Shown: piece by piece, positions 17,984 through 30,416 of the stretch
How the letters are laid out: every line of letters begins with the position of its first letter
Numbering within the stretch: position 1 is the first letter of the stretch
Source of the DNA: Caballeronia calidae
Lineage (GTDB): Bacteria > Pseudomonadota > Gammaproteobacteria > Burkholderiales > Burkholderiaceae
Reading direction: 5' to 3'
Assembly: GCF_900044055.2 (NCBI RefSeq)
Contig: NZ_FCOX02000005.1
Span: 186,001 to 250,000, forward strand
DNA: 64,000 nucleotides
Translations under genes and position numbers: made by a program
The notes under the pieces: generated by a model
Told to the model about the DNA's origin: nothing
The model's database searches: none
What the model saw: only the letters and a program-made list of their open reading frames with translations

Positions 17984-18280
17984 ATGCACTACCTGTTGAT
18001 CTACGAACTCTGTCCAGACTATCTGGAGCGCCGCGCGCAATTTCGCGACGCGCATCTCGCCCTGGCGTGGGCGGCCGTCGAGCGGGGCGACATCGTGCTC
18101 GCGGGCGCGCTCGATGCGCCCACCGATCGCGCGATGCTGCTCTTCCACGGCGACTCGCCCGCCGCCGCCGAAGACTTCGCGAAGAACGATCCGTACGTGA
18201 CGAACGGGCTGGTCGAACGGTGGGAAGTGCGCAAGTGGAACACGGTCGTGGGCGCGAACGCGGCCACGCCCGTGCGCTAG
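17984..18280 (+). CDS. YciI-like family protein
   Basis: 98 residues with the ferredoxin-like YciI pattern: MHYLLIYELCPDYLERRAQFRDAHLALA with the conserved His, GDIVLAGAL, and FAKNDPYVTNGLVERWEVRKW with the conserved Asp-Pro-Tyr. Family members are small dimeric enzymes or dehydrochlorinase-like proteins of mostly unknown role. AAGGAGA precedes the ATG. It is convergent with the LysR-type gene. Confidence 0.85.
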   Translation: MHYLLIYELCPDYLERRAQFRDAHLALAWAAVERGDIVLAGALDAPTDRAMLLFHGDSPAAAEDFAKNDPYVTNGLVERWEVRKWNTVVGANAATPVR

Positions 18281-18293
18281 CGCGAGGCAGCAA

Positions 18294-19286
18294 TCACGCG
18301 TCGGCGGTTTCTTCCTCGGGACGATCCCGGCGCGTGGGGCCGCGGCGCTGCGCCGAGCGATAAAGGCTCGTGAGCGTATCGTCGATCTTTTGCGAGCGCT
18401 CGAAGAGCGCCGCGAGCCAGTCGACGAACACCGACACGCGCGGCGTCGCCTGGCGGCTCTTCAGAAACGCCACCGACACCTTCAGCGGCGGCGACTTCCA
18501 TTGCGGCAGCACTTCGCGCAATTGTCCCGAGCGCAGGAAAGGCTGCGCCGCGATGCGCAGCGGCTGGATCAGCCCGAGGCCTTCGACGCCGCACGCCAGA
18601 TACGCGTGCTCGTCGGCGACCTGCACGAAGCCGCGCATCTTCATCGTGACGGGTTTGCCGTCGACATCGAAATCGAAGTCGGCGGGGCGCCCGCTCTTCT
18701 CCGAGAGACAGTTCACCGCGACGTGCCGCGCGAGCTCATCGAGCGACTGCGGCATGCCGTGCTTTTCCAGATACGCGGGGCTCGCGCACGTCACCTGTTC
18801 GAGCATGCCGAGGCGGCGCGCGACCAGTCCCGAATCGGGCAATTCGCCGAGCTGCACGCTGCAATCGACACCTTCCCCGACGAGATCGACATTGCGGTTG
18901 CCGATGCCGATCGACAGCTCGATCTGCGGATAACGCGCGTGAAACTCCGGCAGCGCCGGCACGACGATCGACGTCGCGACGGTATCCGGCATCTCGATGC
19001 GCAAGCGTCCGCGCAGGCGCTCCTCGCCCGCGCCGAAACCGGATTCGAGCTCGTCGATATCGGCGAGGATCTGCGCGCAGCGCTCGTAATAGGCGGCGCC
19101 GTCGACGGTGAGATTCAGGCGCCGTGTCGTGCGTGCGAGCAGTTGCACGCCGACTAGCGCTTCGAGTTGTTGCACGGTCGTCGAAACACTCGCGCGCGGC
19201 ATGCCGAGCGACTCGGCCGCACGCGTGAAGCTGTTCGTATCGACGACACGCGTAAAGACACGCATGGCATGGACGCGATCGATCAC
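18294..19286 (-). CDS. LysR-family transcriptional regulator
   Basis: 330 residues from a GTG (VIDRVHAMRVF) with AAGGGAAA upstream. The N-terminal winged helix (about 5-65, FTRVVDTNSFTRAAESLGMP, VSTTVQQLEALVGVQLLARTTRR) is followed by a LysR substrate-binding domain (about 95-300). The sequence is of the CrgA/DmlR-like subgroup common in Burkholderiaceae. Neighbouring genes are convergent or divergent, so its target is not obvious; autoregulation from the 177-base gap before the MscM gene's end is possible. Confidence 0.85.
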   Translation of the reverse strand: MIDRVHAMRVFTRVVDTNSFTRAAESLGMPRASVSTTVQQLEALVGVQLLARTTRRLNLTVDGAAYYERCAQILADIDELESGFGAGEERLRGRLRIEMPDTVATSIVVPALPEFHARYPQIELSIGIGNRNVDLVGEGVDCSVQLGELPDSGLVARRLGMLEQVTCASPAYLEKHGMPQSLDELARHVAVNCLSEKSGRPADFDFDVDGKPVTMKMRGFVQVADEHAYLACGVEGLGLIQPLRIAAQPFLRSGQLREVLPQWKSPPLKVSVAFLKSRQATPRVSVFVDWLAALFERSQKIDDTLTSLYRSAQRRGPTRRDRPEEETADA

Positions 19287-19463
19287 GTTGAGTTTTCCCT
19301 TTATGACGATTGAATGGCGATGCGCCAGAAAAAACGACGCCACCGCGGCGTTGAAGCTGCGGAAAAAAGGCGCATCGGCGATGGTTAGATCGTACGGACG
19401 GGAAGCGTCAACGTGAATACACAAAACTGGCGGATTCTTGCCTGATTCTTTTTGACGGTGAAA

Positions 19464-20729
19464 TCACAGCGTCGGCATTTCGCCGCGCAGACGGCCCGCG
19501 AAACCGGTCATGTCGGCGCCTGAAGGCGATTGATAGAGCCGCAGTCCCATCTCCGGAAGTATCGACAGCAGATGATCGAAGACATCGCCCTGAATGCGCT
19601 CGTATTGCGTCCACGCGGTCGTCGCGGTGAAGCAGTAGACCTCGATCGGAATGCCCTGCGATTCCGGCTCCATCATGCGCACCATGATCGCCATGTCCTG
19701 GCGAATCTCCGGATGGCGTTGCAGATACGCGAGCCCGTACGCGCGGAACGTGCCGATATTCGTGAGCCGCCGCCGGTTCGCGGGCTCGTTGGCGAGTTCG
19801 CCGAGATTGCGGTTCGCCTGCTCGACTTCCGTCTGCTTCTGTTCCAGATAATCGTGCAGCAGGCGAAAGCGCTTCAGGCGCGCGGTTTCCTCTTCGGTGA
19901 GGAAGCGCACGCATTGCGCGTCGATGCGCAAGGTGCGCTTGATGCGCCGCCCGCCCGATTCGAACATGTGCCGATAGTTGCGGTAGCTCTCCGAAAAGAG
20001 CTTGTAAGTAGGCACCGTGGTCACGGTGTTGTCCCAGTTCTGCACCTTGACCGTATGCAGCGCGATGTCCTTCACGAAGCCATCGGCGGCGGCTTGCGGC
20101 ATTTCGATCCAGTCGCCGATGCGCAGCATGTCGTTCGACGTCAGCTGCGTGCTCGCGACGAGCGACAGCAACGTGTCCTTGAACACGAGCAGCAGGACGG
20201 CGGAGAGCGCGCCGAGACCGGAGAGCATCCAGAGCGGCGAGCGGTCGATCAGGATCGACAGCACGAGCACGCCGCACACGAGCGCGAGCGCGAGCTTGCC
20301 GATCTGGATATAGCCCTTGATCGAGCGCGTCTGCGCTTCCTTGCTTTCCGCATAGACGTCCTGCCATGCGGACAGCGCGCTGCCCGCGGCGAGAAACACG
20401 CAGATCCACGCGCCGCCATGCGCGACGCGCCCGATGACCGCGGCCCAGTGCCCGATGCGCGGCACGTCGTCGATGCCGAGCGCGACCGTCGCGAACGGCA
20501 CCGCATACCACAGCCGGTGATAGGCGCGATGCTCGATGAACGCGCGATCCCACTTCTGATGTCCGGCGAGCACGAGCAGGCGATGCGCGACATAGAGCAC
20601 GATGCGCGCGACCACCCATTGCACGAAGAGCGCGATCAGCGCGAGTAGGACGAGGCCTGCGGCGACCTGCGCCCACGGATGAGCGGCGAGTTGCTGCGGC
20701 AGCGGATCGGGAAGGAAGTCGAAATTCAT
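19464..20729 (-). CDS. mscM: YbdG-like (MscM) mechanosensitive ion channel
   Basis: 421 residues, close to the length of E. coli YbdG. Several N-terminal membrane helices, including AAGLVLLALIALFVQWVVARIV, precede the MscS-type pore helix region around VLVLSILIDRSPLWMLSGLGALSAVLL and the beta domain (DMLRIGDWIEMP). The YbdG-like SGGRRIKRTLRID block is clear. It would open under membrane tension during osmotic downshock. The start at MNFDFLPDP is chosen by similarity; the ribosome site is weak. Monocistronic. Confidence 0.85.
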   Translation of the reverse strand: MNFDFLPDPLPQQLAAHPWAQVAAGLVLLALIALFVQWVVARIVLYVAHRLLVLAGHQKWDRAFIEHRAYHRLWYAVPFATVALGIDDVPRIGHWAAVIGRVAHGGAWICVFLAAGSALSAWQDVYAESKEAQTRSIKGYIQIGKLALALVCGVLVLSILIDRSPLWMLSGLGALSAVLLLVFKDTLLSLVASTQLTSNDMLRIGDWIEMPQAAADGFVKDIALHTVKVQNWDNTVTTVPTYKLFSESYRNYRHMFESGGRRIKRTLRIDAQCVRFLTEEETARLKRFRLLHDYLEQKQTEVEQANRNLGELANEPANRRRLTNIGTFRAYGLAYLQRHPEIRQDMAIMVRMMEPESQGIPIEVYCFTATTAWTQYERIQGDVFDHLLSILPEMGLRLYQSPSGADMTGFAGRLRGEMPTL

Positions 20730-20898
20730 ACGGTTCGGTGGAGACTGAAAGCGCCTGCGCTCCGGCGGCGCGCTGCGCCCAGTATTGTGCATGATCGTGC
20801 GCGTGCGACGCACGGGACGCGCCCGCCCCGTGCGCCTTATCGAAAACCCGAGTTCGATGAAAATGAATTTTTTTTGGGCGGGATTTCGAGTAAATATA

Positions 20899-20918
20899 GT
20901 TTCATCGCGTTTCATCGC
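20899..20918 (+). promoter_or_regulatory. Tandem decamer upstream of the RpiR regulator operon
   Basis: GTTTCATCGC occurs twice head-to-tail with no gap, 21 bases before the start of the RpiR-type regulator and next to an AT-rich stretch. RpiR/MurR proteins often bind direct or inverted repeats at their own promoters, so this is a candidate operator. Confidence 0.45.
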
Positions 20919-20939
20919 AACGAGAGGGCAGCGCATTTC

Positions 20940-21914
20940 ATGTCCCGTTCGCTATCGGTTCGTGCGCCCGCGAGCGCCGACGATCTGATCTCCGTGCGCA
21001 TCGCCGCGGCCATGCCGACGCTCACGCCCATCCATCGGCGCATGGGTGCGTTCGTGCTGGCGAACCTGTTCCGCTCGGCGACGATGCGCATCGACGAACT
21101 GGCGGGCGCGGTGGGCGCGTCGGTGGCGACGGCGAACCGCTTTGCGCGCGCGCTCGGCTTCTCCGGCTACCCGGCGTTTCGCGAGGCGCTCGTGCGCGGT
21201 TTCGAGGCGACCATCGCGCCGGTGGAGCGTTTGCGCACCGCGCTCGAATCGCCCGCGAGCGGCGCCGAAGTCTTCGATGCATCGCTCGCGCAGGCGGCGG
21301 CGAATCTGCGGCTCGCGCAGACATCCGTCGATGGCGCGAAGGCCGAGGCGATCGTCGACATGGTCCTCGCCGCGCCGCGCGTCTTCGTGGTCGGCTACGG
21401 CGCGAGCGCGTTTCTCGCAGGACTCATGGAGCACGGCCTCACGCCATATTGCGCGAACGTGCAGTCGCTCGCGCTGATGGGCGGACCGTCGCACGCGGCG
21501 CGCCGGCTCTTCACGGCGTCACGCGGCGATGTGCTCATCGCGATCGCGTTTCCTCGCTATGTCGACGACACCATCACGCTCGCGCGGCTCGCGCGCGAAC
21601 ATGGCCTGCGCGTCGTCGCGCTCACGGACAGCGCCGCGTCGCCGCTCGCGCAAGTCGCGGACCTCGTGCTCGCGATCCGCGCGGAACGCCGGCTCGCGGC
21701 GAATTGCGATACCGCGGTGCTCGCCGTCATCGAGGCACTCTGCGATGCGGTCGCGCATCGGGCGAAGCGTTCCGTCGAGGCGGCATCGGGCCTGACCGAA
21801 TTCGTGCTGCCGTGGCTCGTCGCGCCTTCGATTGCAAACGATGCGCGACCGGTTCAGGCAACTCGCCGCACGGCCGCCAAACGACACACTCACACGGAGT
21901 CACGCGAGTCATGA
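20940..21914 (+). CDS. MurR/RpiR-family transcriptional regulator
   Basis: 324 residues. An N-terminal RpiR helix-turn-helix (about 15-90, [32 protein letters not shown]) and a SIS phosphosugar-binding domain (about 130-275, [20 protein letters not shown], then [22 protein letters not shown]). These regulators sense phosphosugars such as MurNAc-6-P or peptidoglycan-derived compounds. It is the first gene of the peptide-uptake operon and overlaps the next gene by four bases, so it probably controls that operon. A cell-wall-derived inducer would suit an operon of D- and isoaspartyl-peptidases, but that is inference. Confidence 0.86.
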   Translation: MSRSLSVRAPASADDLISVRIAAAMPTLTPIHRRMGAFVLANLFRSATMRIDELAGAVGASVATANRFARALGFSGYPAFREALVRGFEATIAPVERLRTALESPASGAEVFDASLAQAAANLRLAQTSVDGAKAEAIVDMVLAAPRVFVVGYGASAFLAGLMEHGLTPYCANVQSLALMGGPSHAARRLFTASRGDVLIAIAFPRYVDDTITLARLAREHGLRVVALTDSAASPLAQVADLVLAIRAERRLAANCDTAVLAVIEALCDAVAHRAKRSVEAASGLTEFVLPWLVAPSIANDARPVQATRRTAAKRHTHTESRES

Positions 21915-22872
21915 ACGCCAGACCAGTCATTGCGATCCACGGCGGCGCGGGCACGATCCTGCGAAGCGCGATGAACACCGAAACGGAAGCGGGCTATCAC
22001 GCGGCGCTTGCGGACATCCTGCGCGCGGGCGAACGCATCCTGGCCGATGGCGGCAGCGCGCTCGACGCGGTGACCGAAGCGGTGCGCCTGCTCGAAGACT
22101 GTCCGCTCTTCAACGCGGGTCATGGCGCGGTGTTCACGGCGGCGGGCACGCACGAGCTCGATGCCTCCGTGATGGACGGCGCGACGCTCGAAGCCGGCGC
22201 GATCAGTTGCGTGACGCGCGTGAAGAATCCGGTGCTCGCCGCGCGCCGCGTGCTCGACGTGAGCGACCACGTGATGTTCACGGGGGCGGGCGCGGAAGCG
22301 TTCGCCGAGGCGCAGGGGCTCGAATTCGTCGAGCCGTCGTACTTCTACACGGAAGCGCGCTATCAGCAATGGCTGAAGGCGCGCGGCACATCGGGCACGA
22401 TGCTCGATCACGATGCAATGACGAAGTTCGCCGTCGAGAACGATCCCATCGATCCGGACAGGAAGTTCGGCACGGTCGGCGCGGTCGCGCTCGATGCAAA
22501 CGGCCATCTCGCCGCGGCGACATCGACGGGCGGCATCACCAACAAGCAGGCGGGCCGCGTCGGCGATGCGCCCTTGATCGGCGCGGGCTGCTATGCGAAC
22601 GACGCGACCTGCGCCGTGTCGACCACCGGCACCGGCGAGATGTTCATCCGCATGCTCGCGGCGTACGACGTATCGGCGCAGATGGAGTATCGCGGCGTCT
22701 CGCTGGAAGAAGCATCGAGCGATGTCGTGATGGAGAAGCTGCCGCGCATCGAAGGGCGCGGCGGTCTCGTCGCCGTCGATGCGAAAGGCAACGTCGTGCT
22801 GCCGTTCAACACGGAAGGCATGTATCGCGGTTTCGCGCGCGTGGGCGACGCGCCCGTCACGGCGATCTATCG

Positions 22873-22876
<4 letters not shown>
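21911..22876 (+). CDS. iaaA: Isoaspartyl peptidase / beta-aspartyl peptidase (Ntn hydrolase)
   Basis: 321 residues. It cleaves isoaspartyl dipeptides formed by protein ageing and has weak L-asparaginase activity. Motifs: [10 protein letters not shown] at the N-terminus, [18 protein letters not shown], and the autocleavage site [10 protein letters not shown], where Thr at about residue 188 becomes the N-terminal nucleophile of the beta chain, then TSTGG. The start overlaps the regulator's stop and the end overlaps the transporter ATPase start. In E. coli iaaA is also upstream of gsiABCD, so the order is conserved. Confidence 0.92.
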
Positions 22877-24765
<1,889 letters not shown>

Positions 24766-24798
24766 TAACACCATGACGTCAAGCCAAGGAGTCCAACG

Positions 24799-26349
24799 AT
24801 GCCGTCCTTCAAACTGCGCTCGATTCTCGCCGCAAGCGCATTCGCCGCGCTGACCTCGCTCGCACCGGTTGCCGCTCATGCGCAAAGCACCGTCGTGATG
24901 GCGGTCGCCTCGACCTTCACGACGATGGATCCCTACGACGCCAACGACACGCTCTCGCAGGCGGTCGCGAAGTCGTTCTACGAGGGCCTGTTCGGCTTCG
25001 ACAAGGACATGAAGATCCGCAACGTGCTCGCGACGAGCTACGAGGCGAGCCCGGATGCGAAGGTCTACACGATCCATCTGCGCAAGGACGTGAAGTTCCA
25101 GGACGGCACCGATTTCAACGCGGAGGCCGTGAAGGCCGTGTTCGATCGCGTAACGAATCCGGACAACAAGCTGAAGCGCTACAACCTCTTCAACAAGATC
25201 GAGAAGACCGAAGTCATCGATCCGTATACGGTGAAGATCACGCTGAAGATTCCGTTCTCGGCGTTCATCAACGTGCTCGCGCATCCGTCGGCGGTGATGA
25301 TCTCGCCGACCGCGCTGAAGAAGTACGGCAAGGAAATCGCGTTCCATCCGGTCGGCACGGGTCCGTTCGAATTCGTCGAATGGAAGCAGACCGACGACAT
25401 GAAGGTGAAGAAGTTCGCGGGCTACTGGCAGAAGGGCTTGCCGAAGGTCGACATGATCGACTGGAAGCCCGTAGTCGATAACAACACGCGCGCCGCGCTC
25501 ATGCAGACGGGCGAAGCGGACTTCGCGTTCTCGATTCCGTTCGAGCAGGCCGCGACGCTCAAGGCGAGCCCGAAGGTCGATCTGATCGCGGCGCCGTCGA
25601 TCATCCAGCGTTACGTGAGCATGAATACGCTGCAGAAGCCCTTCGACAATCCGAAGGTGCGCGAGGCGATGAACTACGCGATCAACAAGGAAGCGCTCGT
25701 GAAGGTCGCATTCGCGGGTTATGCGGTGCCGTCCGAAGGCGTCGTGCCGCCGGGCGTCGACTATGCGACGCCGAAGCTCGGGCCGTGGAAATACGATCCC
25801 GCGAAGGCGCGCGAGCTGCTCAAGGAAGCGGGCTATCCGAACGGCTTCGAAACCGTGCTGTGGTCGGGCTATAACCACACGACCGCGCAGAAGATCATCC
25901 AGTTCGTGCAGCAGCAGCTTTCGCAAGTGGGCGTGAAGGCTTCCGTCGAGGCGCTCGAGGCGGGGCAGCGCGTGCAGCGCATCGAGAGCGCGCCCGATCC
26001 GAAGACGGCGCCGGTTCGCATGCTCTATATCGGCTGGTCGTCGTCGACGGGCGAGGCGGACTGGGCGATCTCGCCGCTCTTGAGCGGCGGTTCGTTCCCG
26101 CCGAAGCTCTTCAACACCGCGTACTACAAGAACGATCAGGTCGACGAGGATCTGCAGAAGGCGCTCGCCACGACGGATCGCAACGAGAAGGCGAAGCTCT
26201 ATACGGATGCGCAAAAACGCATCTGGGCCGATGCGCCGTGGATCTTCCTCGTCACGGAAAAGGTCGTGTACGCGCGCAGCAAGCGTCTTTCGGGCGCGTA
26301 CGTGATGCCTGACGGCTCGTTCAGCTTCGACGAGATCGCGGTCAAGTGA
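24799..26349 (+). CDS. gsiB: Periplasmic peptide-binding protein of the ABC importer
   Basis: 516 residues, SBP family 5. Cleavable signal peptide (about 1-29, ending PVAAHA-QS) and typical blocks: [73 protein letters not shown]. It captures peptides in the periplasm and delivers them to the membrane permeases. AAGGAG lies upstream of the ATG. A stable stem-loop after the stop probably protects this part of the mRNA, as is common for binding-protein genes that need high expression. Confidence 0.88.
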   Translation: MPSFKLRSILAASAFAALTSLAPVAAHAQSTVVMAVASTFTTMDPYDANDTLSQAVAKSFYEGLFGFDKDMKIRNVLATSYEASPDAKVYTIHLRKDVKFQDGTDFNAEAVKAVFDRVTNPDNKLKRYNLFNKIEKTEVIDPYTVKITLKIPFSAFINVLAHPSAVMISPTALKKYGKEIAFHPVGTGPFEFVEWKQTDDMKVKKFAGYWQKGLPKVDMIDWKPVVDNNTRAALMQTGEADFAFSIPFEQAATLKASPKVDLIAAPSIIQRYVSMNTLQKPFDNPKVREAMNYAINKEALVKVAFAGYAVPSEGVVPPGVDYATPKLGPWKYDPAKARELLKEAGYPNGFETVLWSGYNHTTAQKIIQFVQQQLSQVGVKASVEALEAGQRVQRIESAPDPKTAPVRMLYIGWSSSTGEADWAISPLLSGGSFPPKLFNTAYYKNDQVDEDLQKALATTDRNEKAKLYTDAQKRIWADAPWIFLVTEKVVYARSKRLSGAYVMPDGSFSFDEIAVK

Positions 26350-26358
26350 TGGACGTCT

Positions 26359-26379
26359 GCCGGGCCCGCGCGGCCCGGC
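26359..26379 (+). promoter_or_regulatory. Intercistronic stem-loop after the binding-protein gene
   Basis: GCCGGGCC and GGCCCGGC form a perfect 8-bp stem around a five-base loop between gsiB and gsiC, with no T tract. It probably stabilises the upstream mRNA or partly attenuates permease expression. Confidence 0.6.
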
Positions 26380-26398
26380 TTCAAACGAGTTTCACACG

Positions 26399-27319
26399 AT
26401 GCTCAACTTCATCGCCAAACGCCTGCTGGGCCTTTTGCCGACGCTTCTCATCGTCGCGGTGCTCGTGTTCTTCTTCGTGCACATGCTGCCGGGCGATCCC
26501 GCGCGTCTCGCCGCGGGCGCGGAAGCCGACGAAGCGACGGTCGCGCTCGTGCGCGCCGATCTCGGCCTCGACAAGCCGCTGCCGCAGCAGCTCGTCAACT
26601 TCTTCGGCAAGGTCGTGCATTTCGACTTCGGCATGTCGACACGCAGCAAGCGGCCGGTGTCGACGGAAATCGCCGAGCGCTTCATGCCCACGTTGTGGCT
26701 CACGCTCGCGAGCATGGTGTGGGCGGTGATTTTCGGCATGGCGATCGGCATCGTGTCGGCGGTGTGGCGCAACCGCTGGCCGGATCGATTGGGCATGACG
26801 CTCGCCGTGTCGGGCATTTCGTTTCCGGCCTTCGCGCTCGGCATGCTGCTGATGGAGATCTTCTCGGTGAAGCTCGGCTGGCTGCCTATCGTCGATGACG
26901 GCACATGGAAGGCCTACGTGCTGCCATCGATCACGCTGGGCGCGGCGGTCGCGGCGGTGATGGCGCGCTTCACGCGCGCGTCCTTCGTCGAAGTGCTCGG
27001 CGAGGACTTCGTGCGCACCGCGCGCGCGAAGGGCGTGCATGAGCCGATGGTCATCGTGAAGCACTGCCTGCGCAACGCGATGATTCCCGTCGTCACGATG
27101 ATGGGCCTGCAGTTCGGCTTTCTGCTCGGCGGCTCGATCGTCGTCGAGAAGGTGTTCAACTGGCCGGGCCTCGGGCGCCTGCTCGTCGATGCGGTCGAGA
27201 TGCGCGACTATCCGGTGATTCAGGCCGAAGTGCTGTTGTTCTCGCTCGAGTTCATCGTGATCAATCTGATCGTGGACGTGCTCTACGCGATCATCAATCC
27301 GACCATCCGTTTCAAGTGA
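26399..27319 (+). CDS. gsiC: ABC importer permease, GsiC-like
   Basis: 306 residues with about six membrane helices. N-terminal [27 protein letters not shown] and the PGDPA motif are typical of DppB/GsiC permeases. The ATPase-contact EAA-like loop ([21 protein letters not shown]) is visible. It forms the membrane channel with the GsiD-like partner encoded seven bases downstream. Confidence 0.88.
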   Translation: MLNFIAKRLLGLLPTLLIVAVLVFFFVHMLPGDPARLAAGAEADEATVALVRADLGLDKPLPQQLVNFFGKVVHFDFGMSTRSKRPVSTEIAERFMPTLWLTLASMVWAVIFGMAIGIVSAVWRNRWPDRLGMTLAVSGISFPAFALGMLLMEIFSVKLGWLPIVDDGTWKAYVLPSITLGAAVAAVMARFTRASFVEVLGEDFVRTARAKGVHEPMVIVKHCLRNAMIPVVTMMGLQFGFLLGGSIVVEKVFNWPGLGRLLVDAVEMRDYPVIQAEVLLFSLEFIVINLIVDVLYAIINPTIRFK

Positions 27320-27326
27320 GGACCGC

Positions 27327-28232
27327 ATGAGCGTGACCGCCGACAAGGCCAGGGGCGCCGCTGCCGCAGCAGCAGGGCACGAAGTCCGCACGCCGTGGAC
27401 GGAGTTCTGGCGCAAGTTCAAGCAGCAGCACGTCGCGATGATCGCGGCTGTTTTCGTGTTGCTGCTGGTCGTGATCGCGATCATCGCGCCGTATATCGCG
27501 CCTTACGATCCGGAGAATTATTTCGATTACGACGCGCTCAACGCGGGTCCGTCCGCCGCGCACTGGTTCGGCGTGGATTCGCTGGGCCGCGACATACTGA
27601 GCCGCATACTCGTGGGCAGCCGCATTTCGTTGACGGCCGGTTTGCTCTCGGTCGTGCTCGGCGCGGTCATCGGCACGTTCTTCGGTCTGCTCGCGGGTTA
27701 TTACGAAGGCTGGTGGGACCGCATCGTGATGCGCATCGCGGACGTGCTGTTCGCGTTTCCCGGCATTCTGCTCGCGATCGGCGTCGTCGCGATTCTCGGC
27801 AACGGCATGGTGAACGTGGTGTGCGCGGTCGCGATCTTCAGCATTCCCGCGTTTGCGCGGCTCGTGCGCGGCAATACGCTCGCGCTGAAGCATCTCACGT
27901 ATATCGAGGCGGCGCGCAGCATCGGCGCGTCGGACTGGACGATCCTCGCGCGGCACATCCTGCCCGGCACGATTTCGTCGGTGGTCGTGTACTTCACGAT
28001 GCGTATCGGCACGTCGATCATCACGGCCGCGAGCCTCTCGTTCCTCGGCCTCGGCGCGCAGCCGCCGACGCCCGAGTGGGGCGCGATGCTCAACGAAGCG
28101 CGCGCCGACATGGCGATGGCGCCGCACGTCGCGATCTTCCCGAGCCTGGCGATCTTCTTCACGGTGCTCGCGTTCAATCTGCTCGGCGACGGCCTGCGCG
28201 ACGCGCTCGATCCGAAGCTCGACCGGCCATGA
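27327..28232 (+). CDS. gsiD: ABC importer permease, GsiD-like
   Basis: 301 residues, second membrane subunit. A cytoplasmic N-terminus leads to the first helix ([22 protein letters not shown]), then the DppC-type [20 protein letters not shown] motif, several helices, and the EAA loop ([23 protein letters not shown]). The last codons overlap the P1 peptidase start, showing that peptidase and transporter are one transcriptional unit. Confidence 0.88.
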   Translation: MSVTADKARGAAAAAAGHEVRTPWTEFWRKFKQQHVAMIAAVFVLLLVVIAIIAPYIAPYDPENYFDYDALNAGPSAAHWFGVDSLGRDILSRILVGSRISLTAGLLSVVLGAVIGTFFGLLAGYYEGWWDRIVMRIADVLFAFPGILLAIGVVAILGNGMVNVVCAVAIFSIPAFARLVRGNTLALKHLTYIEAARSIGASDWTILARHILPGTISSVVVYFTMRIGTSIITAASLSFLGLGAQPPTPEWGAMLNEARADMAMAPHVAIFPSLAIFFTVLAFNLLGDGLRDALDPKLDRP

Positions 28233-29254
28233 TGCGGGCGCCGCACATCGGTTTGCTCGAAGCGGGCGCGCGCGGCACGATCGCCGATGTCGCCGGCGTC
28301 ACGGTCGGGCATTGCACGCTCGCTCAGGGCGCGGTGCAGACGGGCGTCACCGTGGTTCGTCCGCATGGCGGCGACGTGTATCGCAGCAAGGTGCCGGCCG
28401 CGGCATGCGTGATCAACGGCTTCGGCAAGAGCATCGGGCTCGTGCAGGTGGAAGAGCTCGGCGTGCTCGAAACGCCGATCGCGCTGACCAACACGTTCGG
28501 CGTCGGCACGGTGGCGAATGCGCAGATTCGCGCGGCCATCGCGGCGAACCCGCGCATCGGTCGTGAAGATCCGAGCGTGAATCCGCTCGTGTTCGAATGC
28601 AACGACGGCTATCTCAACGACATGCAGGGGCTCGCCGTCGATGAAGCGCATTACGCGAGCGCGCTCGATGCATGCCGCGAGGACTTCGGGCGCGGCGCGG
28701 TGGGCGCGGGGCGCGGCATGTCGTGCTTCGAGTTGAAGGGCGGCATCGGGTCGGCGTCGCGCATCGCGCGCATCGGCGGGCATGTCCATACGACGGGCGC
28801 GCTCGTGCTGGCCAATTTCGGTCGCCTGGCGCAACTGACGATCGCGGGCGATGCGGTAGGTCGCACGCTGCACGCCGCAAGGGACGCATGTCAGAAGCCC
28901 GAGCAAGGCTCCATCATCATGCTGCTCGCAACCGACGCGCCGCTCGACGCGCGGCAATTGCGCCGTCTCGCGGCGCGCGCCGCCGCCGGCCTTGCGCGCA
29001 CCGGCTCGGTCTATGGCCACGGCAGCGGCGATATCGCGCTGGCCTTCACCACCGCCTACACCGTGGCGCACGATGCGGACTTCATCGCGCTGCCGCCGCT
29101 CGTCAGCGACGCGCGGCTCGATCCGCTCTTTCAGGCCGCCGCCGACAGCGTCGAACAGGCGATCCTCGATGCGCTCTTCAACGCCGAAACGGTCGCCGGA
29201 CGCGACGGTCATCGGCGACTCTCGCTCAACGACGCATTGAAGCAACGACCATGA
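28229..29254 (+). CDS. P1-family (DmpA-like) aminopeptidase
   Basis: 341 residues. The self-processing P1/S58 family removes N-terminal L-, D- or beta-amino acids from peptides. The N-terminal half has [15 protein letters not shown] and [22 protein letters not shown] with ALTNTFGVG. The predicted autocleavage site is [11 protein letters not shown], where Ser at about residue 266 becomes the nucleophile after Gly-Ser cleavage, close to Ser250 of DmpA. No signal peptide is seen, so it acts in the cytoplasm on imported peptides. It overlaps both neighbouring genes by four bases. Confidence 0.87.
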   Translation: MMRAPHIGLLEAGARGTIADVAGVTVGHCTLAQGAVQTGVTVVRPHGGDVYRSKVPAAACVINGFGKSIGLVQVEELGVLETPIALTNTFGVGTVANAQIRAAIAANPRIGREDPSVNPLVFECNDGYLNDMQGLAVDEAHYASALDACREDFGRGAVGAGRGMSCFELKGGIGSASRIARIGGHVHTTGALVLANFGRLAQLTIAGDAVGRTLHAARDACQKPEQGSIIMLLATDAPLDARQLRRLAARAAAGLARTGSVYGHGSGDIALAFTTAYTVAHDADFIALPPLVSDARLDPLFQAAADSVEQAILDALFNAETVAGRDGHRRLSLNDALKQRP

Positions 29255-30075
29255 AAGTGCTGATCTCAGTGGATATCGAAGGCATCGCGGGCGTGTTTCA
29301 TCCGGAGCAGACGCGCGCCGGCAATGCCGAATACGAGCAGGCGCGCCGCTGGATGACGCGCGAAGCCGACGCTGCCGCGCGAGGCGCCTTCGAAGGCGGC
29401 GCGTCGCAGGTCTGGATCAACGATTCGCACGGCGGCTTTCGCAATCTCATGCCCGATCTGCTCGATCAGCGCGCGCGCGTCGTGCTCGGCAAGCCGCGCA
29501 CGCTCGGCATGATGGCGGGGCTGGAAGCCTCGCCGGAAGCGGTCTTGATGATCGGCTATCACGCGCGCGCGCAAAGCCGCGGCATTCTCGCGCATACGAT
29601 CAACAGTGCCGCATTCGCGCGCGTCATGCTCGACGGCGAGGAAGTCGGCGAGGCCGGTCTTTACGGCAGGCTCGCCGAGGAGCGTGGGGCGCGCGTCGCG
29701 CTGCTGACCGGCGACGACGTATTCGGCGCCGAGACGCTGCCCGCGTTTCCCGGCGCGCGCTTTCTGTGCGTGAAGACCGCGCACGGCTATTCGAGCGGTG
29801 TCACCGAAACCCCCGCCGCGGCATGCGAGGCCATCCGGCTCGCCGCGCGTGAAACGATCGAGGCGGCGGCATCGTCGGACCGCGCGCATCGTGCGCCCGT
29901 CGCCGGTCATCGTTGCGAGCTGCGCGTGCAAACGACCGCATTCGCCGATCTCTTCTGCCAATGGCCGACGCTCGAACGCATCGATGCCGTGACGCTCGCT
30001 TTCGATGCACCGTCGGTCGAACATATCGTGCGAGTACTCAATTGCCTTTCGGCAATGTCCTTCATGATACGGTGA
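29251..30075 (+). CDS. DppA-like M55 D-aminopeptidase
   Basis: 274 residues. Zinc-dependent aminopeptidases of family M55 release D-amino acids such as D-Ala from D-peptides. The metal ligands are visible: SVDIEG at the N-terminus, NDSHGG, GYHARA and the GEEVGEAGL glutamate. It overlaps the P1 peptidase stop by four bases and ends the operon. Together with the importer this suggests recovery of D-Ala from peptidoglycan peptides, by analogy with Bacillus DppA next to the dpp transporter. Confidence 0.88.
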   Translation: MKVLISVDIEGIAGVFHPEQTRAGNAEYEQARRWMTREADAAARGAFEGGASQVWINDSHGGFRNLMPDLLDQRARVVLGKPRTLGMMAGLEASPEAVLMIGYHARAQSRGILAHTINSAAFARVMLDGEEVGEAGLYGRLAEERGARVALLTGDDVFGAETLPAFPGARFLCVKTAHGYSSGVTETPAAACEAIRLAARETIEAAASSDRAHRAPVAGHRCELRVQTTAFADLFCQWPTLERIDAVTLAFDAPSVEHIVRVLNCLSAMSFMIR

Positions 30076-30164
30076 GCGTTTGAACCGGGCGCTGTGAGTA
30101 TCGTTAGAATGGAGCCACTCGCGAGACCGGCTCTGGTCTTGACGTCTTTTGACAGACGACGCTC

Positions 30165-30383
30165 ATGCACACGGTGAAACTCGAACACAATGACGACGAG
30201 GTGCTCGACCCCGCTGATCCGCAACTGGTCATTCGCGGCTCGCTGTTCATCGACGGCCATGACGCCGGCTGCTGGGAAGAACGGCGCGACGGCACCTGGG
30301 CGGCGCACGTCCGGCACAAGCAGGGCTGGATCGTCGAGGCGAGCCGCGGCGCGCTGATCGACCGGCTCGCCCGCGAGGCATAA
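30165..30383 (+). CDS. Small hypothetical protein, 72 aa
   Basis: Unassigned, probably soluble, with alternating strands (LVIRGSLFIDGHDAGCWEERRDG). No family motif recognised. Monocistronic or co-transcribed with crcB, which starts 33 bases downstream. Codon use matches the window and antisense frames lack gene-like features, so it is probably real. Confidence 0.6.
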   Translation: MHTVKLEHNDDEVLDPADPQLVIRGSLFIDGHDAGCWEERRDGTWAAHVRHKQGWIVEASRGALIDRLAREA

Positions 30384-30416
30384 CGTAGTTAATTTCCAAC
30401 CGATTTCGCACAACTC

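Noticed and set aside
30384..30416. Possible fluoride riboswitch before crcB
   Set aside because: The gap is only 33 bases and shows no fluoride-aptamer pattern.
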